From: Aquatica leii
Taxonomy: Eukaryota > Arthropoda > Insecta > Coleoptera > Lampyridae
DNA length: 64,000 nucleotides
Direction: 5' to 3'
Assembly (NCBI GenBank): GCA_035610365.1
Contig: CM069433.1
Span: forward strand, 179,506,882 to 179,570,881
Below, piece after piece: positions 10,870 to 22,702 of this stretch. Each line of letters opens with the position of its first letter. The first letter of the stretch is position 1. Below the pieces are notes generated by a model. That model made no database searches. It was given only the letters and a program-made list of their open reading frames with translations, and was not told where the DNA came from. A program made the translations under genes and the position numbers.

Positions 10870-13420
10870 TCTACTAGTTTTATAGCGCCCTGATTGTCAC
10901 TACACAAAAGTTGTTATTTCATTTAAAAGGCCCTCTCAGAAATATAGCCTCCTTCCCTGCTTCTGCTACAGCTACATACTCCGCCTCTGTTGTCGACAAA
11001 GCAATGGCGTTTTGTTTTCTGCTTTCCCAGGATATGGTCGAGTTATTGAATTCGAAGATATATCCTGAATAAGATTTTCTATCTTCTCCACTTGCCCAGT
11101 CAGCGTCAGCGTAACTTATAATGTTTTCAGAACCAGCTGTATGACTTAGTCCTAAGTGACGTGTACCCTTTAGGTATCTTAACACCCGCTTTGCCATGAT
11201 CCAATGTTTATCACTAAAACCTGTGTTAAACTGACTTAAATAGCTGACGGCATACATAATGTCAGGACGTGTACACACAGCTAGGTACATTAACGATCCG
11301 ATCAAGTTTTGATAAGGAACATCACTAACCATTTTACTTTTCTCCATTTTACGTCCTTCAATTAAAGGAGTCGATGCAACCTTAGCATCAGACATCCCAA
11401 ATTTTTCCAGCAATCGGTCAATATACTTCGTCTGACATATTTGTATTTTCAAATCAAAACATTCATTGAAATGCCTAAAAAATCTCTTATTGGTCCTAGA
11501 TCTTTAATTCTAAATTTCTCAGCCATCAAACACTTCATTTTTTCTTTTTCATTTTCATTATTTGAAATAACAAGAAAATCATCCACATGAATAGCTACTA
11601 TGAAATGTGAATTGTTAACGCATTTAAAAAATATGCATGGCTCATAACAAGACTTTTGAAAACACATACTTAATAAAAAGTCTCCTACCTTCTTGTACCA
11701 CACTCTTGATGATTGCTTTAAACCATAAAGCGTTTTCTTAAGCAAGCATACTTTATTAAGTCCTTCGTAACATCCCTCTGGCAATTCCATATAAATACTT
11801 TCATTCAGACTCCCATGCAAGAAAGCAGACTCAACATCTAAATGATCTACTTTCATTTTGTATCTTACAGCTAAAGCAAGCAATAACCTTAAAGTGCTAA
11901 GTCTAATAACAGGAGAAAATGTCTCCTTATAATCAGTGTTGTAAATAGATAATTTTTAAATTATATAGGTACAGAAAAATTTTTTTTTTCAAAAATTATC
12001 TAGTATTAGATAATAGATAAACTATTCAAACTTTATATAGATAACAGATAATAGATGAAATAACCTAGGTAGTAATAACGATAGATGGAGTTGATTTGAA
12101 GAACTATTATGGAATGTGGGAAATTACTGAAGAAAAACATACATATTGTAACTTGAATTTTACGGGACACTGGATTTTTTATAAATTTTATTTAAATAAT
12201 TTAAATAAAAAATTATATATATACAGATACATATAATTTATATATTTTTTGATTGTATCTAGATACATATAAATAGATAAAAAATATGAATCTAGATTAA
12301 TTTATCTATATAAATTTATATAGATAATTTACAACACTGCTTATAATCTAGTCCATATTTTTGGGTAAACCCTTTAGCAACTAACCTAGCCTTAAATCTA
12401 ACGTTTTTATCGCTATCAACCTTAACTTTAAAAACCCATCGATTTTTTACTACATTTGTATTAAGAAGTCTATCTACTAAAATCCATGTGTTATTAAAAT
12501 TTAACGAATTTAACTCCGATTTTATAGCCTATTCCCACTTACTCGCATTGCTACATTTCCGAGCCTCAAAAATTTTACTAGGTTCTACGTAACTTGAACA
12601 AGCATAATATAGTTCAAAATTGGGAAACAATTCTTGTTTCCTGTCTCTGACAGGGTACCTTCTTTCAGCACTTGTATCTGTCAATATGGCCAGAGGTTCT
12701 CTAGTCTCTTAAACACCAGAATTTCTTTTTCTTGACTTTCGAGGGTACTTGCTTCTCCAACCTCGTTCGGATTTTGTAACATCACCATCTGCATCAACAC
12801 TGTCGGTAACAACTATGCGAGTTTCTTGATGATCGCCAGCTAAGTTTAAACGACCAAATACTACAAAATCAGTTTTATCATTGCAACCCTCAGCACTAGC
12901 CCTTCTTGTTTTGTTGAAATTACTTGTGCCAATAGTTTCCTTCTTAAATATTATATCCCGACTTCTTACAACCTTTTGTTGTGATGGAATCCACACTCTG
13001 AAACCGTCTTTTTCATGGCAATAACCTACAAAGTGACCAGGTGTACTTTTTTTTATCCCACTTGTTTCTTCGTTCTTTTGAAACATGAACATAGCATTCT
13101 GTCCCGAACACTTTAAAATGTTGTAGACTGACGTATTCCTTTCCCATCCAGTGTTCAAAAGATGACTTGCCTTCAACTCGAGTAAACCCAGTTCTGTTTA
13201 ACACAAAAGTAGCTGTGTTAACTGCTTCTGCCCACAGATTTATCGAAAAACCTTTCGCATGTAACATGGATCGTGCACTTTCAACAAGTGTTCGGTTCTC
13301 ACGTTCGGCACTCCCATTTTGTTCAGGTGTATAAGGCATTGTCATTCGAAAAACAATGCCATATTCCTCCAATACACGTTTCACTTCTTTATAATCAAAT
13401 TCGCGACCACCATCAGTCAT
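10870..13420 (-). pseudogene. copia pol: integrase C-half, reverse transcriptase, RNase H start
   Basis: The integrase core is at 13420-13013 (TDGGREF, YTPEQNGSAERENRT, NRTGFTRVEGKSSFEHWMGK). The integrase-RT linker is at 13000-12540, and reverse transcriptase begins around 12480 (WVFKVKVDSDKNVRFKARLV). RT continues past the MITE as ETFSPVIRLSTLRLLLALA and LKKTLYGLKQSSRVWYKK, with the active site HVDDFLVIS at about 11600 (family motif YVDD). The RT/RNase H link is at 11452-10919 (MYLAVCTRPDIMYAVSYLSQ, ALSTTEAEYVAVAEAGKEA). Frame breaks occur near 13020, 12708, 12530, 11450 and 10920. Removing the MITE with one TSD copy gives a continuous DYKETFSPV reading. Confidence 0.9.
11934..12339. mobile_element. 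406-bp hAT-type MITE inside copia RT
   Basis: The termini are cagtgttgtaaat and its inverse atttacaacactg (13 bp perfect). They are flanked by the 8-bp duplication cttataat at 11926-11933 and 12340-12347. The interior has no coding potential and is packed with agataat/attatct words in both orientations, the kind of subterminal repeats that hAT transposases bind. The 8-bp TSD and CAG terminus indicate a non-autonomous hAT. Confidence 0.92.
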
Positions 13421-14445
13421 TAAACACTTAATTGGAATTCCATTGGTGATACACTCTTTAATAAATTTTTAAACACTCTCAACGACTTCACCTTTTTGCT
13501 TGAGGAAAAATTTGTCGCATCCTTCCATTTCATAAGTGCACACAAACGCATCACCACGACTGAATTCTCTTTGTTGCTTGTCTCTTGAACGTTTAGGGCA
13601 ATTCTTAATAAAATGCCCAAACTCGTGACATTTATAGCACTTGTATTCTTTTCTTTGCTTTTCTTTCTTTTGAGCCTTTGGATCAACCAAAGCAACAGGT
13701 TCTTCGTGTTTTGCGGGCACCCTCATTTCAATTAATCTTAATCGCTCTAATCCTCTAATAATAAATTAACTGTTCTCTCTGCCACTGGGATATACTCTCA
13801 AACACTTTTAAACTCAAAATATTCTACTGAAAGTGTCGATAGAATACGACTCATTAAAAGTAAATCCAGAAGTTTAGTTTTTACTAGACGTTCCAATTCA
13901 TCATTCAATTCGAAGAAATTTTTTTGCAACTTAGCAACATGCGTAGCCACATTTTCACAGGGATTTTTTGTTACTTTAAAAAATTCCTCCATTAGTCGAT
14001 CCACACGTTGACCGAAACTCTGTTCATATACAAACTTTAACTTTTGCCATGTATCCATTGAAGTTCGGCACGTTGACGTTAACTCTAGATTGTTCTCGTT
14101 CAAGGACCCAACAATAATTAACTGTGCCAAGGCATCACCCTTTTTAAATGCTTGATGCACTCTCTTGTTAAATGCATCGTCATCATTACTATTCGTTGAT
14201 TCCACTGATTAGACACGAACAGGTGCTGTTTTTTCACCTGTGATATAATCGTGAACATCATGATGTATCAACAGTAATTCAAGTTGACGTTTCCGTTTTG
14301 CCCAATTGCTTGCACCTTCCAATTTTTCAATGTGCGCTTTGAAATCCATCTTCAACAAAGAACATACAAGCATAAACATACAACAGGAAGTACACCATAG
14401 TACATACAGTTGGTTACAAAAAAGCAGCAAAAACATCGTTGCCAA
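13420..14445 (-). pseudogene. copia gag and zinc knuckle
   Basis: The start is near 14346 with FKAHIEKLEGASNWAKRKRQ, the usual opening of copia Gag. The body at 14205-13798 contains FKKGDALAQLIIVGSLNE, MDTWQKLKFVYEQ and VATHVAKLQKNFFELNDE. A CCHC knuckle follows at about 13640-13590 (CYKCHEFGHFIKNC). After GDAFVCTYEMEG the frame passes directly into CDKFFLKQKGEVVESV, an integrase segment, so protease and the integrase N terminus are deleted between these two. Frame breaks separate the pieces near 14210 and 13760. Confidence 0.87.
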
Positions 14446-14499
14446 TTTGTATAAAAATAATACTTCAACAGTATGCAGTCATCTCAGAAAATGTATTCT

Positions 14500-14985
14500 C
14501 AACTTAATCGGATTTAAGTCGCAGTGGTAAGATGGGAAACGTAACACTGTATGTCCGGGTTTTTTAAGGAGTTCATCTACATAATATGTTTTCGAATAAT
14601 TAAATTGTTTCACTAACATTATTAGTGCTGTTTCATGCATTTCATTTGTTGTTGTTAGTCCATTATTTTCGAGTCATTGTCGAATGCTTTCCTTACGTTC
14701 TGCTTGCGTTGGAAGTCTATTAATTTGTACAATGTGGCACGCTGTATTATCCATGAAAACAATACCATTAGGAAGCAAATTTGAAATGAATTGTTTTTCC
14801 TTTCACCATAAATATGATTCATGTCGTCGTGATAGTCACCGGACAAATCCATATGATCCACCTGCATGTACAATAATATATATATACAGAGATATCTGAC
14901 ACTGTTCTGTACACAACATGTTTAATAGTATTTCTGGCTTCGGATTGAATGGTTTTCATTGATTTAGATTCCATGTTAGTAAATA
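14500..14985 (-). pseudogene. Tc1/mariner-superfamily transposase, deletion derivative
   Basis: The minus strand shows GDYHDDMN at about 14840-14815, then in another frame LLPNGIVFMDNTACHIVQIN (about 14790-14735), NNGLTTTNEMHETALIMLVK, YYVDELLKKPGHTVLR and SYHCDLNPIEL (ending about 14500). These are hallmarks of a DDE_3-type transposase: MDN holds the second catalytic Asp and NPIEL the terminal Glu. At about 14975 an ATG opens MESKSMKTIQSEARNTIKHV, resembling the family N terminus, so most of the DNA-binding region and the first catalytic Asp appear deleted. It is truncated at the C terminus at the copia boundary. Several frameshifts are present. Confidence 0.7.
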
Positions 14986-14989
14986 ACAA

Positions 14990-17740
14990 CTGAAACAATA
15001 CAGAAAAAAAGTATTGTAAAAATCTCCATCAAAAATAAGTTATTGTTTGTAGAATTAACACTGAAAATAAATACAGATTTTACTATTTTAGAGTAAGGAA
15101 TATAAATTAGTAATTGATGTTGAGGTTATGCTACAAAGCCTATACTGAAAAAAATGTTTATAAATTCACATACCTTGTTCGCAAATAACGCCATTTGATA
15201 GAGTCTTGATGAAGACTATTTGAACAACCACGAATTTTTCAGTTAAACTGCAGATAAATATGTAAACAAACACGAGGCAACCAAGGAAAGTACTTGCCAA
15301 TTGTGATTTGTGGAAATATTTACCGCGTCCAATTTTTAAAGTTAGTTGACATATTTTCCGGGTACTTTGTTTACTTAGACGCTCTGTACGTTACCTTCGA
15401 GAATGAATTTGAAAAATATGTGCGTCCTTACTTTCTTAGAATAACAACTTTAACTATCTTATGTGATAATGCTATTTTAAATTTATTTTAATTTTTAGTG
15501 CTGGCGAATTACAGAGAAGAAATGCGTACTTTTTATAACAGTGAAATAAACATGAGAGTATTATTTTTAATTTAGAATTTAGAAATTTATGAAAATTTTT
15601 ATTTTCCAATTTATTGCTTGTGTTGATGCATACGCGATGTATGTACTTACCGCTTCCTAACCAATAAACATTTTTTTGTTTTTAATAATTTTTTTAGGGT
15701 AAATGGTATATTTATTTAAAGTTGAGATTTAGTAGAGTGAGAAGCCCCTTAAGACAAGGAAAGAAATCAAATACATTAAAGTGGCTTCATTACTACATAA
15801 AATAATGAAACTTTTTTTACATAAGCTTGCCGCTATACAACAGATGGTACTGCTGTAAAACTGATAACAATGCATGTCGACAATACTTTTTATTTATCAA
15901 TTAAACCGTGTATCTTTTGTTATCGTCTACATTTCAAAACGTGATTTTCTTTAGTTAAGTTTAGTTAGGAAGCCGCATTCTTAGGTTATTATCCCGACAC
16001 GTTTTTCTTTGCAATCGTAACCCTCTGTTTCCTGTGATAATAATGTTTTAACCAAACCCACAAAAATTAGTAGTAGAAAATTGATTAGCATAAACCAAAA
16101 TTATAAAAAATATTTTATCGGGCCTGTATTCAGCTTTGATTCGCAATTAAGTTAATTCTCGAAACGTAGCACATAATACATTTTGTTACGTTAGGTCAGT
16201 GTCAACACGAAGAAATAAAGATTGGCATATGCACACTACCTACTCAGGTAACAATTTGAAAATTCCGTAGAAATCGAACGTTAGACATTTGAGACTAAAT
16301 TTTGGATAAACAAGTTGTTAATTTAGAAGATAAAATATAGCATCTATACAATATCAAAATAAAAGTTGTAATAAAACATTTAAAAAAATATAAATTTTCA
16401 GCTTTATTGACGCAGTTAATAAAAAGAAATCAAAAATAATGTGTGATTAAGATGTTTAATTAACTGTTTTAAGAACTACACAATTCTTCTCAGTAATTTG
16501 CTGACACTAAAAATAAAAATAAATAGAAAATAATGTTATCACATAAGACAAGAGTTAAACTAAATTGTTACAGATGTTGAAATGAGCTCATGTTGTGTAG
16601 ATTAGTCAAACTACTTGAATAAATAAATAACACTGCAAAAATTAAGCTATTAATGCAAGACAAGTATTTTTAGAGTACAATTATTAAATTATTTACACAC
16701 TTTACAAGCGTATTGTAAAATTTCAGCTAAAAAATGTATGCATAATAGGTATCATATTCATGTATCGAAACAAACCTAAGAAGAAAATTGATAATATAAA
16801 ACGAAATTATGTTATGCACTATAAACGATGTTTTTTCTATGTACTAGCATACGTCCGGCCCGTTGTTTAAAAGTGATAACATTACTCCACTGATAAGATT
16901 TCATACAAATAACATAAACATTTCAATAAGCGGCGTTGAAGAAAATAACTAATCTCATATTTATGTATTTGTACTGAATAATAAAAAGACGAATGTTAGG
17001 TAGATTTCTTTCCAGTAACGATATCAGTTTTATGCGTTCTGAGAAGACAGTATCGTATTTGTGTACTTATCACTTGCGCGGATATCAACAGTCGTAGGCG
17101 GAGTTACAGTTCGATCACGTATCACAATAGATTTTTCAATTTTTTTCGTTTTATTTTGAATTTCCTGACGTTATTTACGAAAATAGAATTTATATAATTT
17201 ATTTTTCTAAGCGTTGTGAATTTGTCTATAGCAGGGTTCTTTTTGTAGTTGAAGATGATTTTTTTAGAATTTGGCACTATTTTGGAAATCCTTCGATGTA
17301 ATTTAGCGATTTACAAGAAGAAATCCGTATAAATTTTAATTTTTTATTTATATTATAAAAAAATATAATTTATCTCACTCTGTCGTTTCATAATAATAGT
17401 ATAACAAAATAACGCTGTCGTTTATAAGAACATGTATCTATTACATAAAGAAAACGGAAAAAAGGCGGAGTGGATGAAAGAAGTATGGAGAAAGAAGAAA
17501 CAGTTAAGAGGAGAGGAGAAAAAAAGGAAATGTAATAGATGTAAATAGAATGTGATGTAATGTAAATATAGTTAATTTGTAACACTTAAGGAAAACAATT
17601 AAAGTTAAACATATATAATTGTGAAAAAAATAACTATTTGTTTAAAAAATTTCTCACCAGGTAAAACTTGTACACCATTTTTTGAGCTTATTTATTAACC
17701 GATTGAATTCGGATTTTTTACAGTGAATTTTGTATATAAA
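14990..17740. other. AT-rich stretch, no supported gene
   Basis: Short frames such as 15294-15491 lack recognisable motifs. No repeat boundary or RNA gene was seen. Confidence 0.5.
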
Positions 17741-17745
17741 TACGA

Positions 17746-17824
17746 ATGGAACGCCCAAGCGCGCTTTTTTTTTAAATTAAATGTTTTAAAATATTTTTGA
17801 CAAAATTGGGCTTGGGCGATCCAT
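17746..17824. repeat. short inverted repeat / mini foldback
   Basis: The arms atggaacgcccaagcgcgc (17746-17764) and gggcttgggcgatccat (17808-17824) pair with few mismatches around an AT-rich loop of about 43 bp. It could be a very small MITE; no TSD was identified. Confidence 0.6.
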
Positions 17825-18639
17825 TAAGACTAGACTAGATTCTAGAAATTTTTAAATTTGTTTGAAAAAGAAATATTAAAAAACAACCCTAAGAAATGGT
17901 TTACAAGTTCTACTAGTTTGGTTTTTAAATCACTGAAATTTCTCTAAGATATCTGATATGAATATCTTTGGTTCGTGTTGCAGAACACAACATGACATAA
18001 CTGAACTCCAACGCAAATCATATGATCAGAGTAAAAATTGTTTTCACAAATGTACCTATTCCAAACTTTTTTCTAAGTAGTTTATCTCTAAAAATGACTA
18101 TAAATCTAACTATGTAAAGTGTGAACATACTCTAAATAGAATTTATTTTGTTTCCCAAGTAAAACTTAAAATTATCAGTGGGGCTCATTGAAATCTAAAA
18201 TGTTTTTTTATTTTTGTTAATTGAAGTTTAAAGTAACATCAATAAAGCTACAAGTGGATGTCTGGCAAAAAATTCAAAATTCTATATAATAAATATAAAA
18301 TACAAAAATAAAATTAATTGAAAAAATAATCACAGAGAAAAACCTACTAGAAGAAAACACCTAAAAATGTGTTCATTCACGATCCACTAAACTAACATTA
18401 AAAGACTTTTGTTTTATGACAACGTGTAAAAATGTTTTTCATTTAAAATAACATATTCAGTTAATTTGCAAAAATATTGACTTATTCTGTAAAAAAAATA
18501 TTTCTAGAGACCACTAAACTTTTATCCAAAATATTCTTTGTTAGGTATATATTAGCAAGTTATTTTCGTTACTTCCGGATTTATTCATAACATAGTATGA
18601 CTTTTTAGAATCTCAGTTTTTCAATGAAGGAGGTGCATC

Positions 18640-18832
18640 ATTCAGCGACGTTTCGTGTCACTTATTTTACTGTATTATTTTTAACAAGTAATTATAGTAT
18701 GTTATTCATAAAATATATATCTGGACACACTACGTTTTTGTTTTTCTAGGCGTGAACGTCACGAAAAGTCGCCTTCAAAAAGCAAATTGTTTTAGGTTAT
18801 AGACGTGAACACTAGAGACACGAAACGTAGTC
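18640..18832. repeat. imperfect inverted repeat around acgtttcgtgtc
   Basis: gacgtttcgtgtcac near 18640-18662 recurs inverted as agacacgaaacgtagtc near 18815-18832, with related cgtcacgaaaagtcg between them. The origin is unknown. Confidence 0.4.
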
Positions 18833-19282
18833 ATAAAAGTAGTTTAGAGTGGTTTTTATTGCCTCTCCTAAGGAAGACAAGATCTAATCCTAATTACAAC
18901 CTAACAAACATGAGGATAAACTACTTTACTGTTATAGACGTAGTTTGAGTACAGTAATCCAAAAATACTTAAAATTTAAATAAAAAAATTAACTACATAC
19001 TTTTAACTGTAGCAGCTTTACAAAATTATGCATAGTTATAATTTAGAGATTTTTGAATAGTTATACATTATTATTGTTGATTGTTTTATCGACACCTTAA
19101 TAAAACTGGAATTATATATTTTTAAATTGGGATAGAGACTTAAGTAACTAAAAAAAGGCACATGTATAGAAGAAAACACCTGAATAACGACAGACAAAAA
19201 CTTAAACAGTGAATTTACTGACAATATCTAATCGCATTTAAAAATATCGACTTGTTCATTTATGTTTGCACAAGTTTCGTAC

Positions 19283-20200
19283 AATCATTTCTTGCACTTG
19301 TCGCATCTGAACCACTCATCTCTTTTTCTAATTTTTGAGTATGTAGGACAACAATGATCGTAATTTACGTAACAAGCGTCGACAGTAAAGCATAGCATAA
19401 CTAATTTTATGCTATCAAATTTTTGACGAGAGTAATTATTTTTTGTTGCCTTTTGTAAAATCTTTTGTTTTCTAAAAACAAAAAATTAAAATCACCAGCA
19501 ATATAACGTTGGTCGTACAATTATTAAACAATTTGTCAAATTTGATATTAACTTTAAAGTCGTTTTTTTCAATGTTAACTGCATTTCAAAGTTTAAATGA
19601 CTTTGCCACTTGTCGCATATTAGTTCTAATATAATAATTGATTTTTAACATTTAGTTTCATGTGGATTTTACTCTCATTTGCAACACTAGAGCTTTTTTC
19701 CTCATTACGTAACTACACTAACGAACGTGTATTGACGTTTGACATGTTGGTAGCACATTTAACGTCATTCGATAAACTGTTCTTATCATTTGTAATAACT
19801 TTAACTTTTATTTGCTTTTCCTTTAAAATTTTTTGAACCAATTTTATTTTTATGATTGTTTTCTTTTTCGTTTTGTTTTTCAAATTATTATTTAATTTGA
19901 TTTTATAGAGTGTGCAGGTTATGACTGCTGCTGTTTTACATATGCGTGTCCTAGTAGTTAGTAGTTCTATTTCTAGTACTCTTCGTTAGATAAAGTCGAA
20001 TTGCCAAATTGCTTTTAAAGAAAAATACAGTGAGTTTGATTCGTCTTTTTCCAAAGTTGTTTGAATAACTTGCATCCTAGAAATAGAAGAAAGTAAAGTT
20101 TTGGCATGCTTCAGTAATTCAGTGGTAGATTCAGTTACATCGTCCTTTTCTGTAACTTTTAGAATATTAATAGGTTCAACTACGCAAAACATATCATTTG
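19283..20200 (-). pseudogene. pogo/Tigger-like ORF remnant, C-terminal part with zinc finger
   Basis: The minus strand is largely open but AT-rich and broken. At about 19970-19900 it reads TRTRICKTAAVITCTLYK, resembling the Arg/Lys-rich linker with a TAVITSTPYK-type motif that follows the DDE domain in pogo-like insect ORFs. A Lys-rich stretch follows. At about 19375-19283 comes CYVNYDHCCPTYSKIRKRD, then WFRCDKCKK, the first half of a PHD-like finger commonly found at the C terminus of such ORFs. The upstream 68-residue frame (19986-20192) is not itself diagnostic. Identification rests on weak, short motifs. Confidence 0.4.
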
Positions 20201-20762
20201 TAAAGACATGTCAATGTAGCCGATGCGTTCTCATTTTCTCAAATTCCTAATCGAAGTTTGTTGTGCAGCATCTAGCAAATAAAAAACACACCGAACTTCA
20301 ATTAGACTAATATTTTGTGTGTATGTTAATTTGCACTTAGCCTCTTGACTGACAAACAACAACAAATGTTTCTAAAGTTGCTATATTTAGAAACTGAGGT
20401 TTCATGCTAACACGGAGGTTCATGAACATTGCAGCGTTTATACATATTAGTGCAGTAAACAATGTTTCTCCTTCAGCTGAAATTTGTTTTTATCCTTTGA
20501 ACGGTCGTGACTTCCATCTCATCAACGTTATAAACTTTTGATAGTAAAAACTTCTTTTAACCTTATCTTTTTAAAGATCAAAATAGTAAGTGTTTACATC
20601 TGTTCTATTAAAATTGTTCGCATCGTAATCAGTGCTGTTCTTAGGTGCACAATCGTGCAAAAAAGGCAGAATGTTTAGCTATTTTGCACAGTGGCACCTC
20701 TTCAAAGAAAAGTGCACAATAATTGTTTATTGACTTTACTAGTGCATAAATGCTTATTTTTA

Positions 20763-20838
20763 TACTAAGATAAGAACGTCTTCCGGGTTTGGACCGTGTC
20801 AATGTTGTAACCGAAGTTGCCAACGTTTTGCCCACGTC
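20763..20838 (-). repeat. inverted partial Penelope terminal repeat (pLTR)
   Basis: Read on the minus strand this matches 22724-22800 closely: gtgggc, aaacgttggcaacttcggtt, acaacattgacac, gtccaaacc, gaagacgttcttatcttagtata. It lacks the CTGATGA core and has aaaacg instead of gaaacg, so it keeps only half of the ribozyme motif. Confidence 0.88.
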
Positions 20839-20849
20839 GACTTACCCCT

Positions 20850-22370
20850 TCAGATTCTAAACCACCTCGTCTATACGGACTTCCCAAAATTCAAAAACAA
20901 GGTATTCCCTTTCGACCTATCGTTAGTACTATTCAATCTCCCACCTACAAGCTAGTTAAGTTCTTGTCCAACATTCTTTGCGAGTTTACAGGTAAAACCT
21001 CTTCTCATATCCTCAACTCTCAGCATTTTATTCAACGTCTGCAAACTATAAAACTTGAACCCCAAGATCTTCTGGTGAGTTTTGATGTCACTTCACTTTT
21101 TACTAAAGTTCCTATTAAGGATTCGCTTATTATCATCGAACAGATTCTGTCTCAACATGGCAAGGACTTGAGTTTGGTTCCTCTTATTGATAAGTGTCTA
21201 TTCTCTACTTACTTCCAATTTGATAACAAGTTTTACGAACAGGTTTCTGGTGCTGCTATGGGTTCTCCTCTATCACCTGTTGTAGCTAACATTTTTATGG
21301 AATCCTTTGAAACGGTTGCTTTGGAATCATCAATATTAAAACCCAAAGTTTAGTTTAGGTATGTTGATGACACGTTTATTGTTTGGCCTCATGGTCATCT
21401 CGAATTGTCTAAGTTTCTTAATCATCTTAACAATCAACTCTTGGATATCAAATTCACTATGGAAATCGAAAGTAATGGTTCTCTCCCATTTCTTGACGTT
21501 CTTGTGACTCGTAAGCCCGACGGACTTCTGGGCCATTCTGTTTATCGCAAACCCACCCATACTGATAGATACTTTCATGCTTCGTCTCATCATCATCCTG
21601 CACAGAAACGTTCTGTTATTGAATCTTTGGTTCATCGTGCTTTCTCTATTTGTCAACCTGAGAATCTAGACTCGGAACTCTGTCATCTTACTAGAACTTT
21701 AGTGAGCAATGGTTATATGAAGCGAGATATTCATAGAGTTATTAATAGTCCTCTACATCCACGTACTCGATTACCTAAGAACATTTCTACTCCCGAATCC
21801 AATCCGAAATTGGCTTTTTTGCCTTACATTTACAAGGTTACAGATTAAATAAGGAAACTTCTTCATAAGAATGGTATCAAACCTATTTTCAACTCGACAG
21901 GCAAAATCTCTCAGATTCTTCCTTCTCCCAAGGACAAATTTCCTACACTTTCTTCTCAAGGTGTATACCAAATTCCTTGTTCATGTGGTTTAGTCTACAT
22001 TGGTGAGACCGGTCGTTCCGTCATTACTCGCATTTCAGAACATGATCGTTGTATAAGGAAAAGGCATATTACTAAGTCTGCGGTTGCTGAACATCATTTC
22101 ACTACAGGTCACAAGATAGATTTTGATAACGTTTCGGTGATTGCCAAATCTCCATTCTTTTTCAACAGGAAATTTCGAGAGAGCATAGAAATCATCAAAC
22201 ACCCCAATAACTTCAATCGTGATCACGGTTTCGAGCTATCCCCTCTTTGGTTCCCGGTCATTAGTCCTTTATCGAAAACACGCCCTCGTTCCACCGTAAC
22301 CCAATCAGAGTCGAGCTTAACCAGCCGTGACGATACTTCTTCTTTATATACGGAAACTATTTCTTTTTAA
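20850..22370 (+). pseudogene. Penelope-like reverse transcriptase with GIY-YIG endonuclease
   Basis: A single reading frame runs through the whole region with only two interruptions: TAG at 21351-21353, just before the RT active site YVDDTFIVW, and TAA at 21846-21848 in the RT-endonuclease linker. RT motifs include PPRLYGLPKIQKQGIPFRPI (about 20863), LLVSFDVTSLFTKVP (first catalytic Asp), GAAMGSPLSPVVANIFME, YVDDTF and SLPFLDVLVTRK. The GIY-YIG domain starts at about 21961 with GVYQIPCSCGLVYIGETGRS and ISEHDRC, consistent with EN+ Penelope elements. The N terminus is missing because of 5' truncation at the inverted pLTR. Two stops over about 500 codons make this one of the best-preserved frames in the window. 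Confidence 0.92.
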
Positions 22371-22382
22371 GTCACTTCTATG

Positions 22383-22700
22383 GAGTTTAGAATATGGCTT
22401 GGTTCATAAGTTGATTACCTAACTCTGTAGTGGTTCTTTGTTAGATTTTCGTTTGCTTTTTCAAGTTTATCGTTTTCTTTCTTACCTTTTCTGAGTTTAG
22501 AATCTGGCTTGGTTCATAACTTGATTATCTAACTCGGTAGTGGTTCTTTGTTAGATTTTCGTTTGCTTTTTCAAGTTTATCGTTTTCTTTCATACCTTTT
22601 CTGAGTTTAGAATCTGGCTTGGTTCACAAGTTGATTACCTAACTTTTAAGAAGTGTTTAGTTAGATTTCGGTTGCTTGTTTGAATTCTTCGATTTCTCTC
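22383..22700 (+). repeat. three 110-bp tandem repeats in the Penelope 3' region
   Basis: Units begin gagtttagaat(a/c)tggcttggtt at 22383, 22493 and 22603. The first two are nearly identical; the third diverges in its second half (about 98 bp). They lie between the ORF stop and the hammerhead-type core. Confidence 0.9.
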
Positions 22701-22702
22701 AC

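Larger units (their letters stand above)
10860..14480 (-). mobile_element. Ty1/copia retrotransposon, internally deleted, no LTRs seen
   Basis: On the minus strand the order is gag, zinc knuckle, C-terminal part of integrase, reverse transcriptase, start of RNase H, which is the copia order. Protease and the N-terminal integrase are missing. The 3' end breaks near 10860 in RNase H just after CSDNQGAIKL. I found no LTR pair. A 406-bp MITE interrupts it at 11934-12339. The upstream end abuts a Tc1-like remnant near 14500. Confidence 0.85.
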
